From Phycisphaerales bacterium UBA854 (GTDB lineage: Bacteria > Planctomycetota > Phycisphaerae > Phycisphaerales > SM1A02): 64,000 bases of DNA. The position numbers were made by a program, and so were the translations under genes. Every line of letters begins with the position of its first letter. Within the stretch, counting starts at the first letter, position 1. The stretch spans positions 1 to 64,000 of the forward strand of contig DBGM01000028.1 in assembly GCA_002295885.1 (NCBI GenBank), read 5' to 3'. The notes under the pieces are model-generated. The model saw only the letters and a list, made by a program, of their open reading frames with translations, was not told where the DNA came from and did no database searches. Below, in pieces: positions 17,304-25,699 of the stretch.

Positions 17304-18355
17304 AGACGATGGGTGGCATCCGATGGTCGCTGGTGGCAGCCATGTTGCTGGTTCTGCCCGGTGGATGCGGCGATGCATCGCCGTCGGGCGATCGGCGGGT
17401 GGTCGTGTACGTGTCGGCCGACGAACAGGTCGCCCGCGAGGTGCTGGATGCCTTCGAGCGGACCTCCGGGATCGACGTGCTGATGGTCGGCGACTCCGAG
17501 GCGAGCAAGACGACCGGACTGGTCCAGCGACTGCGGGCCGAACATGACGCACCGATCGCCGATGTCTTCTGGTCCTCCGAAGCGATGCAGACCGTGGCGC
17601 TGGCCAACGAGGGGCTGCTCGCGACCTGCCCCGAGGTGGACTGGCCGCCGGCGCACCGCGACGACGGGGGGCGATGGTTCGCGTTCTCACCCCGACCGCG
17701 GGTGATCGTGTTCGATCCGGAGCGCCTGCCGGAACGGGAACGGCCGGCGACCTGGTCGGCGGCGGTCGACGGGCGCTTCACCGATCGACTGGTCATGGCC
17801 GATCCCCGCTTCGGTACCACGGGAGGGCACCTTGCGGCGATGGCCACGGCGTGGTCCGACCGGGGGACTCCGGATCGGTTCGATGAATTTCTCGGGGGAC
17901 TGCGACGCAGCCGGGTGCGACTGCTTCCGGGCGGCAATGCCGCGGTGGTCGATCAGGTCGCCAGCGGCGAGGCCGCCATCGGATTCACCGACGCCGACGA
18001 CGTGCGGGCGGCCCGGGCCCGGGGCATGCGGGTGGAGATGATCCATCCGCGGCACCACGATGGGCCGGGCGGAGGCACCTTCCTCATGCCCAACACCGTG
18101 GCGGTGGTCGAAGGTTCGCCGCGACGCGCGGCGGCCATCGCCCTCGTCGAGTATCTACTGTCCGACGAGACCGCTCGACGGCTCGCCGCATCGGTCTCCG
18201 GCAACGTGCCGCTGCAACCGGCGGTGGCGGCGACGTTCCCCGATCTCGTGGTCGATGATCCGCTGGTGGTCGATCTGACCGAGGCCGCCCGCACGGCGCC
18301 GATGGTCATTCGCCGCACGGTGGAGACACTGCGGGAACCGGAGCAGCAACCGTGA
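17300..18355 (+). CDS. Substrate-binding lipoprotein of an iron(III)-type ABC transporter
   Basis: A 351-residue periplasmic binding protein. The signal peptide ends at a lipobox LPGGC (Cys23). The body resembles the FbpA/thiamine/spermidine group: VVVYVSADEQVAREVLDAFE, GDSEASKTTGLVQRL, ADVFWSSEAMQTVALANEGLL, VIVFDPERLP, RFGTTGGHLAAMA, and near the C-terminus VSGNVPLQPAV. Iron is the most common ligand of this type, but the usual adjacent tyrosines are not obvious, so the substrate is uncertain. It overlaps both neighbours by four bases and is translationally coupled to the permease-NHL gene. No ATPase of the same system is nearby. Confidence 0.85.
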   Translation: MKTMGGIRWSLVAAMLLVLPGGCGDASPSGDRRVVVYVSADEQVAREVLDAFERTSGIDVLMVGDSEASKTTGLVQRLRAEHDAPIADVFWSSEAMQTVALANEGLLATCPEVDWPPAHRDDGGRWFAFSPRPRVIVFDPERLPERERPATWSAAVDGRFTDRLVMADPRFGTTGGHLAAMATAWSDRGTPDRFDEFLGGLRRSRVRLLPGGNAAVVDQVASGEAAIGFTDADDVRAARARGMRVEMIHPRHHDGPGGGTFLMPNTVAVVEGSPRRAAAIALVEYLLSDETARRLAASVSGNVPLQPAVAATFPDLVVDDPLVVDLTEAARTAPMVIRRTVETLREPEQQP

Positions 18356-20832
18356 ATCGTGCTCTGTGCTGGTCGTGCGCCACGATCGTGTTCGTGATCA
18401 GCGTGGTCTGGCCGACGGCGGCCTTCGTGTCCTCCGGCCAGTCGTCCGGAACCGATCTGGGGCCCTCGCTGCACACGCCGTCGATGCTCTGGTGGACCAC
18501 GGTCGGATGGTGCACGGGCATTGCGCTGCTGGCCACGCTGGTGGGGTGGGGCCCTGCGCGACTGCTCGCGGCCCGGGCCCGGGCGGGGCGGGGGGCCGTG
18601 CTTCTCGTGCTTCTGCTGCTGCCCGTCGTCCTTCCGGGCTACGCCGTCTTCTCGTCGTGGTGGCAGGCCTGGCCGGCGGACTCGGCGCTGCACGGCTGGC
18701 TCGTGTCCAACGGTGCCCTGTCCGTGGCGAGATGGTGCACGCTCGGGGCCTCCATGGTCGCCTGGAGCTGGCCGATCGTCACGCTCTGCGTCGTTCCGAT
18801 GGCGTCGACATGGTCCTCCCAGCGGACGGATCAGCTGGCGATCGACGGCGCGCCGGCATCCCAGCGTCTCCTCCAGCGTCTTCGGCACGATGCGTCGGGT
18901 CTGCTGCTGGGGTTCCTGCTGGTGTGGATGCTGGTGTTCGCCAACACGACGTGCTTCGACCTCGCGGCCATCTACACCGTCTCCAACGAACTTCGCGCCC
19001 AGGTGGCGCTGGGCGCGACGCCGGTCGATCTCCTCCCGCTGGCGTGGCCTTCGTGGCTGCTGGCGGTCGTGGTGTCGGTCCTGGTGTGGCGGACGCTGCG
19101 GCTGCCGGAGACGGAACTGCAGCAGACCGTTCCGGTGGTCCGACCCACGGCGTGGCTGGCCTTCGGACTGCTGTGGTGCCTCTCCTACCTGCTGCCGACG
19201 CTGCTGCAATGGCTGCAGGCCGGTGCGTTGGACTGGTCGACCTACTTCGATCTCTACGGCAACGGACTGCTCCGTGCTCTGGGACGAGCGGCGCTGGTCG
19301 GGCTCGCGGGACTGATTCCGCTGTGGCTGCTGGTCCGTCTCTGGTCCGATGACTCCCCCGTGCTGCAATGGACCGCGGTGGTGCTGTCGATCGGCTGGAT
19401 CGCGTGCGCCTTCGTTCCGGGAACGATGCTGGGGCTCGCGATCGAATCCGCCTGGAACCGGTCGGACGCGCCGTGGCTCCGCTCCGGGGTGCACGGTTCC
19501 GGCGTCGCACTGCTGCTCGCGCTGACCGCACGGACCGCGATCATTCCCGTCCTGCTCGCACGGTGGGCGGTGCGTTCCGAGCCCGAACCGCTGCGTTCGG
19601 CCCGGCGGCTCGAGCACGACGGGGGACTGGTCGCGGCCTTGCGACCGAGACTGGTCATCGCCTCGGTCGCCACGGTGATGCTCGGCGGCGCGCTGGCCCT
19701 GGGGGACATTCCCCTGGCCGCGATGGTCGCGCCTCCGGCCGCGGAACCACCTCTGGCGGTCAGTCTGCTGAATGCGATGCACTACCAGCGTCCCGACACG
19801 GTGGTGATGACGATCGCGGCGCTGCTGGTGTCCGGACTCCTGGCGGCGGTGGTCACCGGCGTGGTGGCCGGTGCGTGGAATCGACGACTCCGCTCCGTGC
19901 TCGTGCCGGCACTGCTGCTGCTGTGCATGGTCGTTCCTCCGGGATGCGGATCGGGCGACACATCCGAAGCGCAGCCCCTTCCGGTGACCGAGCGGTTCGG
20001 TCATCCCGGTCGTGGTCCCGGTCAGTTCGTCTATCCGCGGGCGATCGCCACCGACGACGATCGAGGCACGGTGTACGTCATCGACAAGACGGCGCGGGTG
20101 CAGGTGTTCGACCGCGGGGGCCGCTGGCTTCGGGAATGGATCATGCCCGCGTTCGAGAACGGAAAGCCGACCGGGATCGCGGTCGGTCCCAACGGGAACG
20201 TCTACATCGCGGACACCCACGAATTCCGCGTGATCGAATTCACGCCGGAGGGGGAGGAGGTCGCCCGCTTCGGCACCTTCGGGCAGGAGCCGGGGGCGTT
20301 CACCTATCCCACCGATGTCGCGTTCGGTCCCGACGGGACGCTCTACGTCTCGGAGTACGGTGGAAACGACCGCATCCAGGTCTTCGGGCCCGACGGGACA
20401 CTGCGTTCGGTGATCGGCCGGTTCGGCGAGGGACCGGGCGAGTTCAACCGGCCCCAGTCGATGGTGGTCGACCCCGCCGGGGAGCGGATCTACGTCGCCG
20501 ACTCGTGCAATCATCGCATCCAGGTGCTGGCTCCCGACGGGGAGGTCATCCGGATCATCGGGGGCGTGGGGCGGTCTCCGGGATCGCTGCACTATCCGTA
20601 CGATCTGGTCCTGCTCGAGGATGGTTCGCTGCTGGTGAGCGAGTTCGGTTCCTCCCGCATCCAGCGGTTCGACCCCGAGGGGCGCTGGCTTGGGGCCTGG
20701 GGGTCCCACGGCCACGGCCCCGACCAGTTGAATGCTCCCTGGTCGATCGACCGCATGGGCGACACCGTCTTCATCCTTGATTCGGGCAATGACCGTGTGC
20801 AGATGATCGATGCACCGGGGGCAGGGGTATGA
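18352..20832 (+). CDS. ABC permease fused to an NHL-repeat beta-propeller
   Basis: An 826-residue open frame with two parts. Residues 1 to about 510 form a double permease of the iron(III) type: about twelve hydrophobic segments with two diverged EAA-like loops (LAIDGAPASQRLLQRL and RSARRLEHDGGL). Residues about 515-532 then form a second signal-like helix ending in a lipobox-like PPGC (Cys532). From residue 545 to the end there are about six NHL repeats, each with a P...IAVGPNGNVYIADT...RVIEF pattern, predicted to fold as an extracytoplasmic propeller. There is no stop codon between the parts. A GTG at 19861 could start a separate lipoprotein in the same frame, so either a fusion or two overlapping products is possible. 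Confidence 0.85.
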   Translation: MNRALCWSCATIVFVISVVWPTAAFVSSGQSSGTDLGPSLHTPSMLWWTTVGWCTGIALLATLVGWGPARLLAARARAGRGAVLLVLLLLPVVLPGYAVFSSWWQAWPADSALHGWLVSNGALSVARWCTLGASMVAWSWPIVTLCVVPMASTWSSQRTDQLAIDGAPASQRLLQRLRHDASGLLLGFLLVWMLVFANTTCFDLAAIYTVSNELRAQVALGATPVDLLPLAWPSWLLAVVVSVLVWRTLRLPETELQQTVPVVRPTAWLAFGLLWCLSYLLPTLLQWLQAGALDWSTYFDLYGNGLLRALGRAALVGLAGLIPLWLLVRLWSDDSPVLQWTAVVLSIGWIACAFVPGTMLGLAIESAWNRSDAPWLRSGVHGSGVALLLALTARTAIIPVLLARWAVRSEPEPLRSARRLEHDGGLVAALRPRLVIASVATVMLGGALALGDIPLAAMVAPPAAEPPLAVSLLNAMHYQRPDTVVMTIAALLVSGLLAAVVTGVVAGAWNRRLRSVLVPALLLLCMVVPPGCGSGDTSEAQPLPVTERFGHPGRGPGQFVYPRAIATDDDRGTVYVIDKTARVQVFDRGGRWLREWIMPAFENGKPTGIAVGPNGNVYIADTHEFRVIEFTPEGEEVARFGTFGQEPGAFTYPTDVAFGPDGTLYVSEYGGNDRIQVFGPDGTLRSVIGRFGEGPGEFNRPQSMVVDPAGERIYVADSCNHRIQVLAPDGEVIRIIGGVGRSPGSLHYPYDLVLLEDGSLLVSEFGSSRIQRFDPEGRWLGAWGSHGHGPDQLNAPWSIDRMGDTVFILDSGNDRVQMIDAPGAGV

Positions 20833-20853
20833 TGGCCGCAGGGCTCCGGACGC

Positions 20854-23715
20854 ATGCCGATCACCTTTGAACATCCCGGTTGGTTGCTCCTGGTGCTGCT
20901 GCTGGTACCGGTGTGGCTGTTGTCGTGGTCGAGTCGCGGCGGTCTGTCGCCGCTGCGGACGACGATCGTGGTCGCACTGCGCACGGTCCTGGTGCTCGTG
21001 CTCGCCATGACCCTTGCCCGTCCCGCCTGGCAGCAGGAGGGGGAGGGCGTCACCGTGGCGGTGGTGCTGGACCGCAGTCGGAGCGTTCCTCCGCAACTGC
21101 TGGAGGAAGCGGTCCGCTGGCTGCAGACCGCCGCCGAAGGTCCCCAGCGCCAGCCCGGGGATCGGATCGCGGTCGTGCAGTCCGGACTGGATGCCGTCCC
21201 GTCCGCGATGCCGGACGTGGCTTCGATCATCGACCTCTCCGGCGAGCCCGCCGACATCTCCGAAACGAATCTCTTCCGTGGTGTGGAACTGGCCAAGGGG
21301 CTGCTGCCGCAGGAGACCGCCAATCGGATTCTGGTGGTGTCCGACGGCAACGAGACCCGGGGTTCCATCCTGGCGGCCGCGGACCTGGCCCGGCACGGCG
21401 GCATTCCCATCGATGTCCTGCCGCTGGAGTACACGCACGCCAACGAGGTCCTGGTGGATCGGCTGCTGGCTCCGGCTCGCTCCCGGCAGGGACAGGCGGT
21501 GGAGCTGACGGTGGTGCTGCAGAGTCAGGGGCGTGCCACCGGTCGTCTCGTCCTGCTGCACAACGGAAACCAGCTCGGGGGAGACATTCCGCTCACGCTG
21601 GACGGAGGAACCCATGTCGAACGTGTGACGGTCGACCTGCAGACCGGCGGACCGCAGCAGTTCGAGGCGGTGTTCGAGGCGGATTCGCCCGCGATGGACG
21701 CGCTGGTTCGCAACAACCGGGCCACCGCAGTGACGTTCGTGGACGGGACCGGTGCGGTCCTGCTCATCACCGAGGACCAGCAGGAGGTCTCCGCCCTCGC
21801 GGCTGCGCTGCAGGGTGCGGGCATCGAGACCACGATCCGGACGCCGTCGACCATCGGCAACGGTCTGGTGCCGCTGCTGGCCTGGGATGCGATCGTGCTC
21901 GCGAACGTGCCCCGCTGGTCCTTCAGCGGACAGCAGGTCGACGCGCTGCGTGCCTACGTGCACGACACCGGGGGCGGGCTGCTCATGACCGGTGGTCCCA
22001 GTTCGTTCGGAGCCGGCGGGTGGATCGATTCACCCCTGGCCGAGGCGCTGCCGGTGCAGCTGGATCCGCCGGCCAACCGCCAGATGCTGCAGGGGGCACT
22101 GGCCCTGGTGATCCACAGTTGCGAGATGCCCCAGGGCAACTACTGGGGCCGGCGGGTGGCGGAGGCCGCGATCGAGGCGCTCAGTTCGCTCGATCTGGTC
22201 GGCATCCTCGAGTTCGCCAACGGCAGCGGCACGGTCTGGGCGTTTCCGATGCAGCTGGTCGGGGACAAGGTCGCGGCGAAGGCGGCCGCGGGGCAGCTGC
22301 GGTACGGCGACATGCCCGAGTTCGCGCCCGCGATGCAGATGGCGCTGTCGGGGCTCAAGGAGGTCGACGCCGGAGCCCGCCATGTGGTGATCATCTCCGA
22401 CGGAGATCCGCAGCCCCCGACCCGGTCGCTGCTGCAGGCCTACGTCGACGCGAACGTGACCTGTTCGACGGTGCTGGTCGGACCGCACGTTCCCACCGCG
22501 CAGGGCACGATGCAGACGGTGGCCAACGTGACCGGGGGCGACTTCTACATCGTCGAGGATCCGTCGCGACTTCCCCAGATCTTCATCAAGGAGGCGCAGC
22601 TGGTCGTTCGTTCGCTCATCCAGGAGGGGCTCTTCCAGCCGCAGCGCACCAACGCGCTGCCGGGGCCGGTCTCCGGATTCGATTCGGTGCCGCCGGTGCT
22701 CGGCTTCGATCTCGCGGCGCCGCGCGAAGGGCTGGCCCAGACCACCTTCACCATTCCGACCGACCAGGGATCCGACCCGTTCTACGCATGGTGGAACTTC
22801 GGACTCGGTCGATCGATCGCCTTCCTGAGCGACGTGACCGGTCGGTGGGGCGGAGAGTGGGTCGCCTGGTCGTCCTTCCCCGCCTTCTGGGAACAGAGTC
22901 TGCGCTGGGTCATGCGTCCCGCGACGCCGTCGGAGTTCGTCCTCGGAACGCGTGACGAGGACGGCGACGTGGTCGTGGACCTCGAGGCGCTGGAGTCGGA
23001 TGCGGGCTTCCTGAACTTCCTGCAGACCCGGGCTTCGGTGATCTCGCCGGCCGGGGAGGTGGAACCGCTGGATCTCCAGCAGATCGGGCCCGGCCGGTAC
23101 CGCGGCCGGTTCCGTCCCGACGTCACCGGTTCGCATGTCGTCAACGTCCACTTCGGTTCACCCGTGGAGGGCGGCGGTGTCGCCAGCGGCAACATCCAGG
23201 CCGCGGTCAACCGCTCCTACTCCGACGAATACCGCAGGCAGACGCACAATGCGGCGCTGCTTCGTCGGGTCGCCGAGATGACCGGCGGGCGGGTGCTGTC
23301 GCTCGACGATGCGGTCCTTCCGGATCTGTTCGACCGGGCCGAGCTCGAGATGCCGCGGAGCGAGCAGCCCACCTGGGCGCTGCTGGCCGTCATCGCAGCC
23401 GTCATCCTGCTGCTCGACGTGGCGGTCCGGCGACTCGCACTCGACGGAGACTGGCTGCGGTCCCTGACCTCCGGGGCATCGGATCGTCGTCCGTCGACCG
23501 GCGGCGCATCCCTGTCGGCGTGGCGTCGCAGCAAATCCCGTCGTCAACGCCCCCGCGACGAAGCATCGGCTCCGGTTCCCGTGCCGCCGCCGGCCCCGGC
23601 GCCGGCGCAGCCCGAGGATCCCGGAGATCCGGACGAGGCATCCATGGACATGACCAGTCGTCTCAAGGCGGCCAGGGACCGCGCCCGTCGTCGTGAGGAC
23701 GGGGGGGGATCATGA
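20854..23715 (+). CDS. Large VWA membrane protein with glutamine amidotransferase-like domain
   Basis: A 953-residue envelope protein. Two hydrophobic helices begin the protein (WLLLVLLLVPVWLLSW and TTIVVALRTVLVLVLAMTL), then a von Willebrand A-like domain with MIDAS-type DRSRS (near residue 73). Residues about 295-410 resemble the class I amidotransferase-like fold (VLLITED...GGGLLMTGGPSSFGAGGW) but show no nucleophilic Cys-His pair, so it is probably non-enzymatic. A second VWA-like region follows (HVVIISDGDPQPPTRSLL). A TM helix near residue 850 (WALLAVIAAVILLLDVAV) and a basic, Pro-rich cytoplasmic tail end the protein. It overlaps moxR by four bases. Proteins of this build often sit beside MoxR and DUF58 genes. 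Confidence 0.85.
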   Translation: MPITFEHPGWLLLVLLLVPVWLLSWSSRGGLSPLRTTIVVALRTVLVLVLAMTLARPAWQQEGEGVTVAVVLDRSRSVPPQLLEEAVRWLQTAAEGPQRQPGDRIAVVQSGLDAVPSAMPDVASIIDLSGEPADISETNLFRGVELAKGLLPQETANRILVVSDGNETRGSILAAADLARHGGIPIDVLPLEYTHANEVLVDRLLAPARSRQGQAVELTVVLQSQGRATGRLVLLHNGNQLGGDIPLTLDGGTHVERVTVDLQTGGPQQFEAVFEADSPAMDALVRNNRATAVTFVDGTGAVLLITEDQQEVSALAAALQGAGIETTIRTPSTIGNGLVPLLAWDAIVLANVPRWSFSGQQVDALRAYVHDTGGGLLMTGGPSSFGAGGWIDSPLAEALPVQLDPPANRQMLQGALALVIHSCEMPQGNYWGRRVAEAAIEALSSLDLVGILEFANGSGTVWAFPMQLVGDKVAAKAAAGQLRYGDMPEFAPAMQMALSGLKEVDAGARHVVIISDGDPQPPTRSLLQAYVDANVTCSTVLVGPHVPTAQGTMQTVANVTGGDFYIVEDPSRLPQIFIKEAQLVVRSLIQEGLFQPQRTNALPGPVSGFDSVPPVLGFDLAAPREGLAQTTFTIPTDQGSDPFYAWWNFGLGRSIAFLSDVTGRWGGEWVAWSSFPAFWEQSLRWVMRPATPSEFVLGTRDEDGDVVVDLEALESDAGFLNFLQTRASVISPAGEVEPLDLQQIGPGRYRGRFRPDVTGSHVVNVHFGSPVEGGGVASGNIQAAVNRSYSDEYRRQTHNAALLRRVAEMTGGRVLSLDDAVLPDLFDRAELEMPRSEQPTWALLAVIAAVILLLDVAVRRLALDGDWLRSLTSGASDRRPSTGGASLSAWRRSKSRRQRPRDEASAPVPVPPPAPAPAQPEDPGDPDEASMDMTSRLKAARDRARRREDGGGS

Positions 23716-24764
23716 GCGACGCCGGACTGCCGAGGCTCGATGCGGAACGGCCCGACATCGATTCGATCCGACGGGGATGCGATCTCGTCCGGGCCACCTT
23801 CCAGCGGGTCCGGGGGGAGATCGGCCGCGCGGTCGTCGGACAGCGGCGGGTGGTGGATGAGACACTGGTGGCCCTCTTCGCCGGAGGGCACGTGCTGCTG
23901 GAGGGGGTGCCCGGTCTGGGCAAGACCCTGCTGGTCCGTTCGCTGTCGGAAGCGCTGCAGCTCGACTTCTCGCGCATCCAGTTCACGCCGGATCTCATGC
24001 CGGCGGACATCACCGGCACCAACATCGTCGCGCGGGACGAAGGAACGGGCCGTCGGGCCTTCTGCTTCCGGCCGGGTCCGATCTTCAGCCAGCTCGTGCT
24101 GGCCGACGAGATCAACCGGGCCACGCCCAAGAGTCAGGCCGCCCTGCTCGAGGCCATGCAGGAGGGGACCGTCACCTGCGGCGGCGAGACCCGTCCGCTG
24201 CCCGCGCCCTTCTTCGTGATGGCGACGCAGAACCCGATCGAGCAGGAGGGGACCTATCCGCTTCCCGAAGCCCAGCTCGACCGGTTCCTGCTGAAGATCA
24301 CGGTGCCCTACGCCTCGCGACGGGAGGTCGGGGAGATCCTCGAGCGGACCACCGGCTCGTACGACACCACGCCGCGACCCGCCATGGATGCCGCGTTCAT
24401 CCGCTCGGCCCAGGAACTGGTCCGCGAGCTCGTGGTCGCACCCCACGTGCAGGACTACGTCGTCCGTCTCGTTCTCGCCACGCATCCCGGTGGCGTGTAC
24501 CACCCGGACGCCATCCGGAACATGGTCGCGGTGGGAGTCAGCCCCCGGGGTGGGCAGGCCCTCATCACCGCCGCGAAGGTGGTTGCGCTCATGGACGGTC
24601 GCTACGGCGTCTCGATCGAGGATGTCCGCAGCATCGCGCACGTCACACTTCGGCACCGGATCATCCGGACCTTCGAGGCGGAGACCGACCGGGTCGAGAC
24701 GGACGAACTGATCACCGCCATCATCGAGGCCCTTCCCCGCACCGATGGGGGGGACGCGGCATGA
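23712..24764 (+). CDS. MoxR-family AAA+ ATPase
   Basis: A 350-residue AAA+ chaperone-like ATPase. Walker A is GVPGLGKTLLV (near residues 65-74), Walker B is LADEINRATPKSQAALLEAMQE near 130, and sensor 1 is FFVMATQNPIEQEGTYPLPEAQLDRF. The C-terminal lid contains GVSPRGGQALITAAK. MoxR proteins act with VWA-domain partners to mature or activate envelope complexes. Here the gene overlaps the upstream VWA gene and the downstream DUF58 gene by four bases each, so the three should be made in fixed proportion. Confidence 0.96.
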   Translation: MSDAGLPRLDAERPDIDSIRRGCDLVRATFQRVRGEIGRAVVGQRRVVDETLVALFAGGHVLLEGVPGLGKTLLVRSLSEALQLDFSRIQFTPDLMPADITGTNIVARDEGTGRRAFCFRPGPIFSQLVLADEINRATPKSQAALLEAMQEGTVTCGGETRPLPAPFFVMATQNPIEQEGTYPLPEAQLDRFLLKITVPYASRREVGEILERTTGSYDTTPRPAMDAAFIRSAQELVRELVVAPHVQDYVVRLVLATHPGGVYHPDAIRNMVAVGVSPRGGQALITAAKVVALMDGRYGVSIEDVRSIAHVTLRHRIIRTFEAETDRVETDELITAIIEALPRTDGGDAA

Positions 24765-25699
24765 GTCGATTCGGAGCCAGCACGGAACCGCCGCCCACCC
24801 GCATCGATCAACTGCTCGGCGGAGGTCTGATGGCCAAGTTGGAGCGGCTGGACATCGTGTCCCGCAAGATCTTCAGCGGCAAGATCCACGGCGAGCGGCG
24901 ATCACGACGCCGCGGCACCAGCGTCGACTTCGCGGACTACCGGCCCTACACCCCGGGCGACGACCTGCGGTTCGTCGACTGGAACATCTTCGCCCGGCTC
25001 GACACCCTGTTCCTCAAGCTCTTTCTCGAGGAGGAGGATCTCTCGCTCGGCATCGCGATCGACACCAGCGCCTCGATGGACTGGGGCAATCCGAACAAGC
25101 TCACCTACTGCCGGCGGCTCGCGATGGCCCTGGGCTACATCGGACTGATCAACCACAACCGCGTCAGCCTGCACGCGTTCGACGGGGCCGGCCTCTCGTC
25201 GCTCCGGACGCTGCGGGGGAAACGACGCACCCGTGAGATGGGCTCTTGGCTCCTGGATCTGAAGGCCGGTGAAGGAGACGTCGGTGGGGGCTTCACCGAC
25301 ACGATGAAGACCCTGGCCACGGCCCGGCAGGGCCGCGGGGTGCTGGTCATCCTCTCCGACTTCATGGAGCCGTCGGGCATCGACGAGGGGCTCCGCTTCC
25401 TGGGGGGGCGGGGCGACGAGGTGATCTGTCTCCAGGTGCTGGCTCCCGAGGAGGTCGATCCGGCGGCCGCCGGACTCGCCGGTGACCTGCGGCTTCGGGA
25501 TGTGGAGGGACACGGCGACGTGGAGGTCACCGTCACGCCCGCCCTGCTGCGTGCGTACCGGGAACGACTCGACGAGCACTGCGGCCGCCTGCGCAGCGAC
25601 TGCGTGCGCCGGGGCATGCGGCATCTGACCGTCCACACCTCGACCGACATCGAGTCGGTGCTGGTGGAGTCGATGCGGCAGCGGGGGATCGTCCGATGA
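24761..25699 (+). CDS. DUF58 (VWA-like) domain protein
   Basis: A 312-residue cytoplasmic partner of MoxR. The family core is clear: GKIHGERRSRRRGTSVDFAD and RPYTPGDDLRFVDWNIFARL near residues 45-85, followed by a VWA-like fold with IDTSASMDWG as the MIDAS-type loop and GVLVILSDFMEPSG. The function of DUF58 is not established; it is found almost always with MoxR. It overlaps both neighbours by four bases (ATGA). Confidence 0.95.
   Translation: MSRFGASTEPPPTRIDQLLGGGLMAKLERLDIVSRKIFSGKIHGERRSRRRGTSVDFADYRPYTPGDDLRFVDWNIFARLDTLFLKLFLEEEDLSLGIAIDTSASMDWGNPNKLTYCRRLAMALGYIGLINHNRVSLHAFDGAGLSSLRTLRGKRRTREMGSWLLDLKAGEGDVGGGFTDTMKTLATARQGRGVLVILSDFMEPSGIDEGLRFLGGRGDEVICLQVLAPEEVDPAAAGLAGDLRLRDVEGHGDVEVTVTPALLRAYRERLDEHCGRLRSDCVRRGMRHLTVHTSTDIESVLVESMRQRGIVR

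Noticed and set aside
17953..21963. 1,336-residue open frame antisense to the permease and VWA genes
   Set aside because: It is rich in Arg, His, Gln and Pro, without motifs, and lies opposite clear membrane and VWA proteins; such frames arise from high GC.
20854..23715. Active glutamine amidotransferase in the large VWA protein
   Set aside because: The fold is suggested, but no nucleophile Cys with a His-Glu pair is visible.
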